The notes under the pieces: generated by a model
What the model was told of the DNA's origin: nothing
The model's input: only the letters and a program-made list of their open reading frames with translations
Databases searched by the model: none
Position numbers and translations under genes: made by a program
Shown: positions 27,069 to 36,031 of the stretch, one piece after another
How the letters are laid out: the number at the start of each line of letters is the position of its first letter
Position numbering within the stretch: the first letter of the stretch is position 1
Assembly: GCA_012728875.1 (NCBI GenBank)
Contig: JAAYEF010000021.1
Location: forward strand, 33,283 to 97,282
DNA length: 64,000 nucleotides
Direction: 5' to 3'
DNA from: Candidatus Cloacimonadota bacterium
GTDB taxonomy: Bacteria > Cloacimonadota > Cloacimonadia > Cloacimonadales > Cloacimonadaceae

Positions 27069-30000
27069 ATGATTTTAAAGGACATCGTAAGGTTTAGAGG
27101 AGATAAGCTCTTTAATGGGGCTGTTAACATTGATTGGTACATAACTGACTCTGTTAAATCCAAATTGGCGTCGGAAGCGTTTGTGTTTCATGGACCTGCC
27201 TATCATGGGGTATCTCCGGATGAAGTGGGATATAACCACGGGCACAAGCTGATTGATACTGCGAGTTTTACCAAAACAATAGTTAGAAGGTCATACGGTC
27301 TTGAAGATGTGCCGTTTACCTTGGCAATTGCAGGATATGGAACGGGTAAATCCCACCTTGGTGTTACATTAGCTGAACTATTGAGTGCTCCTGCAGATAA
27401 GGCTTCACAAGCTATTCTGATAAACCTTCGTTCGGCTGATGATCAGATAGGTCAAGAAATTGGGATGATGATCGATGACATCGAAAAGCCATGTTTGGTC
27501 ATAGCTCTCAATGGCCTCACGAAATTTGACTTTATTCATGGGTTATCCGGCCAGATCATCCAAGTTCTACGTAGGGACGGGCATGACGTTAAACCGATCG
27601 AAGATTTGAGACCCAGGTTCAAACAAGCAATCAAGATGCTGAATTGGATAACAAGCCCCCCAATGCTGGAAGAACTTGCGGAGATTTGCGGAGGTGCTAA
27701 CCTGGCAGATATCACAGCATTGCTGGAGAAACAAGATGAAACCACCTATATCAATGTAAACAAGTTCTTGGGCAAGCATGACATGCAGATTAGGAATTTG
27801 CAAGGCGAATCCATACAAGAACTGATTGGTAGGACTGTAGAAGTATATTGTGGTGAGGGAAAGCCATATCAGTCCCTTGTCATTCTGTTTGATGAGTTTG
27901 GCAAATATATGGAATTTGCCTCAACTAGGAGCCATTTGGCTGGGAGTGGAGTGCTTCAAGAGCTGTTTGAGACCATACAAACCTACTCACCTCAGGTTAG
28001 CTTTGTGGGTTTTATCCAATTTGAACTGAACGCTTATCTTCAACGCATGGCTACCGAGCATAAAAATGAGATGCAGAGATACATAACCAGGTATCAAACG
28101 GCTGATAAGCTTTATCTTTCAACCAACCTTGAAACTCTAATTGCTAACCTGATAGAGAAGAAGAATCCACAATACCTAAATCAAATCTTTGAGACAGAAT
28201 CCTCTTTCCAAACCTCAATTCAAGAGCTACAAAAGATTAATGAATGGTTTCCCAGTTCAAGGCATATTCAGGTGTGGAGCGATCCAAAATTATATCATAA
28301 CATAGTGAGCAAAGGATCTTGGCCCTTATCGGCATACAGTATCTGGCTTTTATATTACCTTTCTGCAGTTGGGAGCCACTTACAGGAGAGATCCGCCCTC
28401 GCTTTATTGATAGAAGCTTTTAACCAGTTTGAATCGAGCCAAATATCAGATGACAAGGACTGGAGGATTGCCGCTGTAGATATGATGAGCGATTCTTTTA
28501 TCCATGAGCTGATTAGTTCTGAAGAGTCTGGAACGCAGGGAACGATCATGCAAGCATATCAGACTGTTATGTATAAGTATGCAAGTAGATACTCAGTCAA
28601 TCAGATAAGGATACTAAAAGCAATTGTCCTTAGTTCCAAGCTTGGCCTTGTAGCGATAAACCGTGCAGACGCAGTGGAAGCTCTTGTTGCTTTAACCAAT
28701 ATGGATACCTCGGTGCTATCAGAAGAACTTCAGATGCTGTTTGATGAATACAATGCTATCGAATGGGATGAAGCATATAAGAGCTTTGATATTCTTTCAG
28801 ATGCACTTCCCAGAAGTCAATTCATAAACCACATCCGCAGGCTTTACGGCAGTTATGATGAAAACTCCAAATCTCAGCTATTCGTCTCAATGATTAAGGA
28901 AAGCTGTGAACTTATTAAAGACATCCAAAGTGACTTTGCAGAGGAGAATAAGATCACTACCCCTGAGTGGGGCTTCCAAGCAAAAGTAGCAAATCTGGAC
29001 ACATTACCACAACAGATCATATTTGAGACAGAAAGATGGTCTAAGGCGGAGAGTATTGATGACCCAAGAGGATCAATTCTTTATGTGTATCTGGGAGAGA
29101 GTGTGGATGTAGATAGTGTGTGTAAAGAAGCCCACAAACTCATAAAATCAGCAGCAGAAACATTTAAAGTAAAAGCAGTTCCAATATTACTGGTTTTTCT
29201 ATACGATTCTGAAGGGAAACTGGGACAATACCTTTCTGAATTGTCTATACTGGATGCCCTATCCAAAGAAGACTTGGCGAAATATGGCAACCTAGTTGAT
29301 TCTCATAGAATAAAAATTGAACGCTCCCTGCAAGAAATAGTTGAAGCCCTGTTAAGAGAGAAAAGATATCTCTCACTTGGTGGCAAGCAACTGGAAGGAA
29401 TGAGATTGAGTAGGGCTACAACTGTGTTATTTAAACAAATCTATACCCATCCAGTTTCATTTCCATTCGATGGATTTTCCACTTCAAAAGGGAACGCAGC
29501 AGATACATGCGCGATGCTAACCCGGGAGTTGATGCACTCGACTTTAGATTATAGCGCTGTAATGGCAAAGCCTGTTAAAGATAAAAACAGGGCAAATAGT
29601 GTCCTCAAAGATGCGTGGGGGATTTTCTCTGCAAATGGGAAAATCAACAGAAGACCCAATAATAGCATTTTGAAGAATCTAACGCTTAAATGGGATGAAG
29701 CTCTACAAGAACGAATGCTTTCGCTGCGTGAGATTTATGACACAATGATCAAACCTCCTTATGGGGCAAATCAAGACTCAGCAGGATTATTCTTGGCTGC
29801 ATACATCTCTCCACGTAGTAATACACTGAATGTGCTTAAGAATCATCAGTATATAACTATTAATGGATGGGCAGATGACAATCTTATCAGATCAAAACAC
29901 TTCAATCCAGCTATTTTAGAGGATGCCTATCTGGTTCTTCGATCTGATGACACCTCTGAATGGGAAGCATTACTGGATGAATGGGAACAGGCAGAGAGTC

Positions 30001-31331
30001 ACATTGCACGAGTTGAATGTATGGAGCGATCAGGTGTACTGAAGGAGAAGCTTCCAGTCCCTCCAGAGCTTTTCTATCGAGAGCAGAGACTGACTGTTCA
30101 AGCGAAAGAATCGGAAAAGAGAATTGACGAAATGGAAGAAGCTAAAGATGCTGCGATTATGAGGATCAAGAATCATACAGAGAAAGGTAATGTTAATCCA
30201 ATATCTTGGGGGTGCTCTTCTCTAAAACAATTAATAGCTAAGTTAGAGTCTGAAAAACCTCTGTGGATAGATGAGCAGATCGATGACATGAGGCCGGTCC
30301 TAGCTGAAGGGCGGCAGACAATAATACAGGTTTTTCCAGATTGGCTTGTCCAAATAAGCCCAAAATCAGATTCACCAGATCATGTGGGGGAATTCAAGCA
30401 TCTGATGCTGAGTAAGGTAAAGCTAAACCTGGAAGATATTGGGCTTGATAATGAAGCAAGCAACCTTGATACTCGTGTAAGGTCATTGATTCGCAGGGTT
30501 GAAGATGTGACGGAGGCCCGAAGATTGATCAGTGAAGTTGATACTTGGATTCGAACAAACCGAAGCGTTATAAGTACCAGCAGACTTAAAGATATCAGGG
30601 TGACAAAAGAGCTTGCAAAAGCCTTTGCCAATAAGCTAAAGGGCATGTTTCAAAGGATAAACCTTAACGAACTACAAGTTGTAAGAAAGGGGCTTAAAGA
30701 CTTCTACGATTCACTAATCACAGCCGAAGGTGAAATCACGAAAAGAGCGGATAAAGTCTGGACTTCCAAGATTTCTAGTGAAGACTCAATTGATGTGATG
30801 TTAGAGGAACTTGATTCTCTAATCAGAGCTTACGATGGGCTGGAATCGGACCTGGAAGATTTTCATATTGTCAAAAAGGCATTACACCTATTTAAACGGT
30901 CATACGGTCGATTAAGCGATTTGAACCTAACTTGGAAATCTTTTAATGCACTCTCTGCAGATGTTGAACAAGAGACAATCTCCAAGCTTGCCGAGGATGA
31001 ATTACCTTGGCTTCCGGAAGATGTGATTAAAAACATAGTTAAAACCATATCTGATATTCGCAAGCAGCTCAGCAAGGAGTGGACAGATGAGATATTGGAA
31101 CTGGGAAAAGATATTCCCGAGATGGATGTAGCATCGGCTAACCAGCTCCAGAATAAGCTGTCCAGTCCGCCAGCTTATGTAGCTGAAGCCCACCTGAAGA
31201 AGCTTGAGAAGATAAGAACCACCCTTAATACAAGGCTGAGTGAGATCAAGATTGAGTGGTTGGTAGAGAAGTTTAAAGAACTGTCGGATAAGGACAGGAA
31301 GAAATTTCTTACATTTATTGAGTCTGTATAA
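27069..31331 (+). CDS. Second giant P-loop ATPase, SspC-like organisation
   Basis: A 1420-aa cytoplasmic ATPase. Walker A is GYGTGKS (residues 89-95) and Walker B is VILFDEFGKYMEF (Asp275). The Walker B contexts DEFGKYMEF here and DEAGKSFEY in the 1129-aa protein suggest the two are distant paralogues. The last 450 residues are strongly helical and charged, probably coiled coil. GGAGG lies upstream of the ATG, 15 bases after the DUF4007-like gene. Function is unknown; by analogy it would power a second DNA-handling complex, either another modification step or an extra effector. Confidence 0.65.
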   Translation: MILKDIVRFRGDKLFNGAVNIDWYITDSVKSKLASEAFVFHGPAYHGVSPDEVGYNHGHKLIDTASFTKTIVRRSYGLEDVPFTLAIAGYGTGKSHLGVTLAELLSAPADKASQAILINLRSADDQIGQEIGMMIDDIEKPCLVIALNGLTKFDFIHGLSGQIIQVLRRDGHDVKPIEDLRPRFKQAIKMLNWITSPPMLEELAEICGGANLADITALLEKQDETTYINVNKFLGKHDMQIRNLQGESIQELIGRTVEVYCGEGKPYQSLVILFDEFGKYMEFASTRSHLAGSGVLQELFETIQTYSPQVSFVGFIQFELNAYLQRMATEHKNEMQRYITRYQTADKLYLSTNLETLIANLIEKKNPQYLNQIFETESSFQTSIQELQKINEWFPSSRHIQVWSDPKLYHNIVSKGSWPLSAYSIWLLYYLSAVGSHLQERSALALLIEAFNQFESSQISDDKDWRIAAVDMMSDSFIHELISSEESGTQGTIMQAYQTVMYKYASRYSVNQIRILKAIVLSSKLGLVAINRADAVEALVALTNMDTSVLSEELQMLFDEYNAIEWDEAYKSFDILSDALPRSQFINHIRRLYGSYDENSKSQLFVSMIKESCELIKDIQSDFAEENKITTPEWGFQAKVANLDTLPQQIIFETERWSKAESIDDPRGSILYVYLGESVDVDSVCKEAHKLIKSAAETFKVKAVPILLVFLYDSEGKLGQYLSELSILDALSKEDLAKYGNLVDSHRIKIERSLQEIVEALLREKRYLSLGGKQLEGMRLSRATTVLFKQIYTHPVSFPFDGFSTSKGNAADTCAMLTRELMHSTLDYSAVMAKPVKDKNRANSVLKDAWGIFSANGKINRRPNNSILKNLTLKWDEALQERMLSLREIYDTMIKPPYGANQDSAGLFLAAYISPRSNTLNVLKNHQYITINGWADDNLIRSKHFNPAILEDAYLVLRSDDTSEWEALLDEWEQAESHIARVECMERSGVLKEKLPVPPELFYREQRLTVQAKESEKRIDEMEEAKDAAIMRIKNHTEKGNVNPISWGCSSLKQLIAKLESEKPLWIDEQIDDMRPVLAEGRQTIIQVFPDWLVQISPKSDSPDHVGEFKHLMLSKVKLNLEDIGLDNEASNLDTRVRSLIRRVEDVTEARRLISEVDTWIRTNRSVISTSRLKDIRVTKELAKAFANKLKGMFQRINLNELQVVRKGLKDFYDSLITAEGEITKRADKVWTSKISSEDSIDVMLEELDSLIRAYDGLESDLEDFHIVKKALHLFKRSYGRLSDLNLTWKSFNALSADVEQETISKLAEDELPWLPEDVIKNIVKTISDIRKQLSKEWTDEILELGKDIPEMDVASANQLQNKLSSPPAYVAEAHLKKLEKIRTTLNTRLSEIKIEWLVEKFKELSDKDRKKFLTFIESV

Positions 31332-31350
31332 TGTATTAAGGAGTTATAAA

Positions 31351-32280
31351 ATGGGTTATCAAGATCATGGCAAAAGAATAAGAGAGTTCTTTAACCACAA
31401 AGCAAATGTCTTACAAAATCAGTATGAAATCATTGAGAAACTTTTACCTGCTCCCCGTGGTCAAAAAGGAGCCGCACATAAAGCAGAGGAAGGAAGATAC
31501 GTAGAAAGCCTTATTAGATCGTTCCTCAATTCTGTACTTCCCAAAGAATTGAGAGCCTTTTCAGGGTTTATTCTTCGCCCGAGCACAAAAACAGGGAAAA
31601 GTGATATAGGCCGTAAGATACGTAACGAAGCAGATGAGCATTCTAGTCAATTAGATATAATTGTGTATGATGTTGCTCATTATCCGGTCTATGAATCATT
31701 TGAAGAGTTTGCGATTTTACCACCAGAGGGGGTTGTTGCAATTTTTTCTGTAAAGAAAAGACTATACCTCGACGACATCAACAATGAACTTATAGCACTA
31801 AATAAAGCCATTAACTTATGTAGAGGTTGTTCGGGAGTGCGTCATAATTATACTTCAGAAACAAAGCATTTGATCCAAAGAGCACCAATCACAGGTATTA
31901 TAGCATTCACATTATCACGAAAATCGAATCTTGTAAGTATAGCCAATGGCGTTAATAAAAGGATTGCAAAGAATTATTCTTCTCAACTATACCCCTTTGA
32001 TATGTTAGTTAACCAAATCAACGTTCTTGATACATTATGTGTGTTTAAAACAAGACCTAAGCCAGATACCGAGGATGTGAGGGAGGCAAAGTATATCTAT
32101 TATAATTATAATCAGCAACTGCATAATGGGCTACAGTTCTTATTAACAGGTATACTGAGTTCGTATTATGATCCTACGAGAAGCAATATTTACCGGCCAG
32201 GATATACATGTTTTGAACCATCGAGAAAACACGACGGAGAATTTAATCCAATCAATGTTTTGGGGCTAAGATGCAAATGA
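31351..32280 (+). CDS. DUF6602-type putative nuclease
   Basis: A 309-aa protein resembling the DUF6602 family. The helical N terminus leads to SSQLDIIVYD (Asp102) and then EGVVAIFSVKKRL (Lys135), the layout of a PD-(D/E)XK fold in which the usual Glu before x-Lys is Ser here. It may be a degenerate nuclease, or the acidic residue may come from elsewhere (Glu-Gly-Val-Val before the strand). ATG 31351 is chosen because AAGGAG precedes it; the in-frame ATG at 31318 lies inside the previous gene. It follows the giant ATPase by 19 bases, so it probably belongs to the same operon. Confidence 0.6.
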   Translation: MGYQDHGKRIREFFNHKANVLQNQYEIIEKLLPAPRGQKGAAHKAEEGRYVESLIRSFLNSVLPKELRAFSGFILRPSTKTGKSDIGRKIRNEADEHSSQLDIIVYDVAHYPVYESFEEFAILPPEGVVAIFSVKKRLYLDDINNELIALNKAINLCRGCSGVRHNYTSETKHLIQRAPITGIIAFTLSRKSNLVSIANGVNKRIAKNYSSQLYPFDMLVNQINVLDTLCVFKTRPKPDTEDVREAKYIYYNYNQQLHNGLQFLLTGILSSYYDPTRSNIYRPGYTCFEPSRKHDGEFNPINVLGLRCK

Positions 32281-32361
32281 TGGATTCTCCAATCAACAAG
32301 TTGTTAACACATAAAAGACGTTTTATTGTATCAAACAATTATCGTATGCGGCGGGCTGACC

Positions 32362-34167
32362 ATGCAAACTGAAAGATTCGCTCAGGAAAGAAAACAAGTA
32401 CTAGAAAATGTCTTTAACATAAGAGATATTACTAATATCTGGAGAAAAATCGTAAAAAATCAATTGAGAAGCGCTGACATTAAAGATTTATTTGATAATT
32501 ATGATTTTAATTATAATATTGATAATCATGCAAAACACCTAAGGAAAAGGATTCTCTCAGGTACTTACAGAACAGAACAGCCTGTATTCTACCGTATTGA
32601 GAAAAAGCTTGGAGTATGCCGCTTACTTGTAATACCAAATCCTAGTGATGCATTAGTGCTTCAAGTTGTGATTGAGTCGATTGCAAGACAGGTTCTTGAT
32701 GCCCAGCCAACCGATCGTGCTTTTTTTTCCCGCGATAGACACAACGTCCCACGTAGTTATCAAATAGATAATTATGAACTTTCTTTTAGGGAACAGTGGA
32801 AAATGTTACAACAGCATATTTACAAGTTTTCTGATGAATGTAAGTATTTAGTAGTAACAGACATTTCGAACTTTTACGATAGCATCACAGTTTCGGAGCT
32901 TCGAAAGGTGCTTTTATCCCATACACAGATAAACGAGGTGCTTGTGGACTTGATTTTCAACATTATTTCAGGAATTTCATGGACACCAGATTACCTTCCT
33001 TACGCGGGCAAAGGGTTACCTGTCTCAAATATTGAAGGGATTCGTTTACTTGCACACTCAATGCTATACGAGATTGATAGGATGCTTAATAAAAAAACTC
33101 AGGGATCATTTGTGCGCTGGATGGATGATATCGTTATAGGCGTAAACAAGTACAAGGATGGGAAAAATATCATTTTCGCAGTATCAGAAATGCTTAGAAG
33201 TCGCGGTTTAGCATTGAACCTATCCAAAACTGAAATTTATGATTGTTACCAAGGCATTAGTGAATTTGAGATTGAAGAAAACAAGTATATTGACCGTATT
33301 TCTAAGGAGTATGCCGATAGTGGTAACAATCAGGTCCTGCCGGGCGTGTATAAACGATTTAAAAAACACCTAAAGAAGAACAGGACAAGATACTGGGACA
33401 AAGTCACAAAAAGATATATAACTTTCTTTGCAAAAAGTAAGTATGCTAATCCGCTGCAACTAATTGCGAAGTTATATTTAGAGGATGTTAATCTGCGCCC
33501 TAATCTATTATGGTATTTAGAAGCAATTGGCTATTGTAAAAAAAGCAAAGATGCAATCCTCGACATCTTAGGAAATATCGACGTTTTTGATAGCATTTCA
33601 CTTTTTCAAATATCAAACCTTCTAACAAATTGGCAGATTACAACATCGGGTAAAGATAGAGTGTTTATTGAACGCGTAGAAGAGAGATTACTATCTTTCC
33701 CGTTTAACGAACAGATGCCAATGAATTTTTACTCAATTTTATGGTTTAAAGCCAAATATAATGGTGGACAGGCATTACTCGATTTTCTTAAAAAATATCA
33801 TAATCTATGGAACGGTAACGATTTTCTTAGACGTCAAGCAGTAGCATCGTTGTCTAGGCTATGGGTTGTAGCTCCTGATTATGTCTCAAAAGTGCTTGAC
33901 GTGCAGATTGCATCTAATATCAGTGGTGCATCATCAATTGCTGGCAGTATCCTGATGTTCGCAGAAGCTAAATCAATAGAGAGTAAAGTGAATATGTACT
34001 TATTTAATCCTAAAGCAACGGGCGCATTCTCATTACAAAAATTCTTAGTCTTATGCTCCTTTATGAACTCAAAGACGATAAGAAAGAATTCAAATACATG
34101 GGAAAAGATTGACTGCTTTATTAAAGACCAATATTATCTAAAAATCCTGAAAGACACGTATAAATAG
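32362..34167 (+). CDS. Reverse transcriptase, defence-associated type
   Basis: A 601-aa RNA-directed DNA polymerase. Motif A is VVTDISNFYDS (Asp167) and the catalytic motif is RWMDD (Asp255, Asp256), with Trp-Met replacing the usual Tyr-Ala. KGLPVSNIEG is the motif B region. After the palm and thumb come about 250 mostly helical residues with no maturase or endonuclease domain, so it is not a typical group II intron protein. Layout and C terminus recall the unknown-group (UG/DRT) and Abi-type reverse transcriptases used in phage defence; I cannot assign the group. ATG 32362 has a poor ribosome binding site, as does TTG 32326. Confidence 0.75.
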   Translation: MQTERFAQERKQVLENVFNIRDITNIWRKIVKNQLRSADIKDLFDNYDFNYNIDNHAKHLRKRILSGTYRTEQPVFYRIEKKLGVCRLLVIPNPSDALVLQVVIESIARQVLDAQPTDRAFFSRDRHNVPRSYQIDNYELSFREQWKMLQQHIYKFSDECKYLVVTDISNFYDSITVSELRKVLLSHTQINEVLVDLIFNIISGISWTPDYLPYAGKGLPVSNIEGIRLLAHSMLYEIDRMLNKKTQGSFVRWMDDIVIGVNKYKDGKNIIFAVSEMLRSRGLALNLSKTEIYDCYQGISEFEIEENKYIDRISKEYADSGNNQVLPGVYKRFKKHLKKNRTRYWDKVTKRYITFFAKSKYANPLQLIAKLYLEDVNLRPNLLWYLEAIGYCKKSKDAILDILGNIDVFDSISLFQISNLLTNWQITTSGKDRVFIERVEERLLSFPFNEQMPMNFYSILWFKAKYNGGQALLDFLKKYHNLWNGNDFLRRQAVASLSRLWVVAPDYVSKVLDVQIASNISGASSIAGSILMFAEAKSIESKVNMYLFNPKATGAFSLQKFLVLCSFMNSKTIRKNSNTWEKIDCFIKDQYYLKILKDTYK

Positions 34168-34501
34168 GGGAGTATTGAAACGCCATTCCTCCAAAATTGT
34201 AATTGCAGATTCTGTGTCATAATATGCATTTTTTGAAGATCGGGTTTGCAGAATTCCTGTCAAAAACGACTCAAAATGGTCTTGGTAAGGATGAGTAAGG
34301 ATGTCATATGGTGCGACAGTTTGCAGATTTCACTGCACAATTTGCATTTTTCGTTGTCACGTTATACATATCAAACCCGCTCCCTCGCTCTTTTCTCATT
34401 TCCACCGAAAAAACTTGACAGCATAACGAGTAATGGAGATTAGTATGTTAAGGATAAATATCAAAAATTGAGCCTGTTTACACGGCACAAGGAGCCAAGC
34501 C
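34168..34501. other. Right flank of the island, no gene seen
   Basis: This AT-rich 334-base stretch has no convincing gene. It carries a 33-base imperfect direct repeat (34203-34235 and 34321-34353) and a perfect TTGACA near 34414 before the lipoprotein gene. It could hold the right end of the island, a non-coding RNA for the reverse transcriptase, or both. Base composition returns to that of the core genes from about 34500. Confidence 0.5.
34203..34353 (+). repeat. 33-base imperfect direct repeats
   Basis: Copies at 34203-34235 and 34321-34353 both start TTGCAGATT and end with TGCATTTTT plus YG, with a divergent 13-base centre; their starts are 118 bases apart. A partial third TTGCAGA lies at 34245-34251. 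Spaced repeats of this kind are typical of transposase binding sites at a Mu-like or Tn7-like end, but no matching sequence was found at the left flank. Confidence 0.45.
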
Positions 34502-36031
34502 ATGAAAAAATATCTGCTTGCGCTGACTGCAGCCCTGCTCTTGCTGGCGGCATGCAATATCAGCAAACCCCGTATTCCATCCTGGGATGTGGATCTCACG
34601 ATTCCCCTCCTTAACGAGCGTTTCTTTGTATCGGATCTGGTGGATAGTGTAAACATCGTTGTCGGCACTTCTGATGTTCTTACCATCACCACCACGGGCG
34701 AGGCTTCAACCCCTGATTTTGGCAAGGTGAGTTTCAACCCCGATCTCAGCCTTGAGAATCTGCCCTTGATCAGTGGCATCGAGATTCCTTTTTCGATTCC
34801 TCTGGAAGACCCGAACGGGGCTGTTTTTGTTAGCTATGGTCATCTTACTCAAGGCGGCCTGGACTTCCGGCTTCAGTTGAGTGAACCCGCGGATGTCAGC
34901 ATCTCTTTTCCCGAAATCAAGTCTGCCACGGGAGAAATACTGACCCTGAGCCCAAACGGAAATTCCAACTGGATACACAAAGACCTTGCAGACTACAGCT
35001 TCGGTGTGGAAAATTCCGGAGAGATCCTCAGTTCGCTCAGGATGCTGGTTTCCAGCCAATCCGCTCTGCCCCCGGGAACCCCGATCGGCAAGATTGGCAT
35101 CCGTCTGCAAAACACCCTCTCATTCGACCATTTGCAGGGCCATCTTTACGATTTCCGCCGCGAAGTTGCTGGAACCTACACCTCCATCGAAATCGAATAT
35201 CCCGAAGATTTTGAAGAGGCGGTGGAATTGCAGGAAGCACGGGTTTTTCTCACCCTCACAAACCACATCGGCTTTGGAGCGACCTTCTATGGCAAAATCC
35301 ACGCAATCAATGAAAGAACAGGTCAGGAACGCTGGATCGACGTGCTCAACGACGACGGCATGCACTTCCACGTGGCGGCGGGAACCCTGAGCGGACCCAC
35401 GATCACCGAACTTGCCTTCAGTGAAGGAGTCAGCACGGTATTGCAAATCATGCCCAACCGCGTGGAATTGGTGGATGGATACATGATGTTCAACACCGAC
35501 ATCAACGGTGAAATAGGTTTTGTGCACGAAACAGACAGAACGCACTGCAAATATCAGGTTGACCTGCCCGCACACTTCATTTTGAACGAACACGAATTCA
35601 CCATGCCGACCCCATCCGTGATCGAACTTTCCCACGACGTGCAAAACCAACTCATGAATCGCACCAAAGCCGTGGCCTTGACCCTGGGTGTGATAAACCG
35701 CATCCCTGTGGGCGCATCGATCACCATCTATTTTTCAGCCAATGAAGCCATGGATCCTGCCAACCCCAGCACCTACGCTTACCGCAAGCAGGCCACCATC
35801 CATTCCTCCGAATACACCGGACCCGATGTGAACCATGAAGGCGAACAGTTTGTCCATCTTGCCCTCAGTGAATCTGAATTGCGCCTTTTTTCCAATCCCC
35901 GGGTTTACACTTTGGCGGCCATCAGCTTGGAACCCAGCCTGGGTCCCGTGATAATTCACGCTTCTCCGGCGGACTACATCCAAATTCGAGGCATGCTGAC
36001 CGCAAAGCTTCTGATCTCGGAATCATCATGA
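34502..36031 (+). CDS. Lipoprotein, function unknown
   Basis: A 509-aa exported lipoprotein. The N terminus (KKYLLALTAALLLLAACNIS) is a signal peptide with lipobox LAAC, so Cys18 should be lipidated. The remainder is beta-rich with no domain that I recognise. AAGGAGCC precedes the ATG. Its stop overlaps the start of the DUF5723 outer-membrane-type gene as ATGA, so the two probably act together in the cell envelope. Confidence 0.75.
   Translation: MKKYLLALTAALLLLAACNISKPRIPSWDVDLTIPLLNERFFVSDLVDSVNIVVGTSDVLTITTTGEASTPDFGKVSFNPDLSLENLPLISGIEIPFSIPLEDPNGAVFVSYGHLTQGGLDFRLQLSEPADVSISFPEIKSATGEILTLSPNGNSNWIHKDLADYSFGVENSGEILSSLRMLVSSQSALPPGTPIGKIGIRLQNTLSFDHLQGHLYDFRREVAGTYTSIEIEYPEDFEEAVELQEARVFLTLTNHIGFGATFYGKIHAINERTGQERWIDVLNDDGMHFHVAAGTLSGPTITELAFSEGVSTVLQIMPNRVELVDGYMMFNTDINGEIGFVHETDRTHCKYQVDLPAHFILNEHEFTMPTPSVIELSHDVQNQLMNRTKAVALTLGVINRIPVGASITIYFSANEAMDPANPSTYAYRKQATIHSSEYTGPDVNHEGEQFVHLALSESELRLFSNPRVYTLAAISLEPSLGPVIIHASPADYIQIRGMLTAKLLISESS

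Noticed and set aside
10659-32280. BREX type 4 system (it also has a PAPS reductase-like gene and a large ATPase)
   Set aside because: No PglZ or BrxL gene is present, while the cysteine desulfurase and F/G/H genes point to phosphorothioation.
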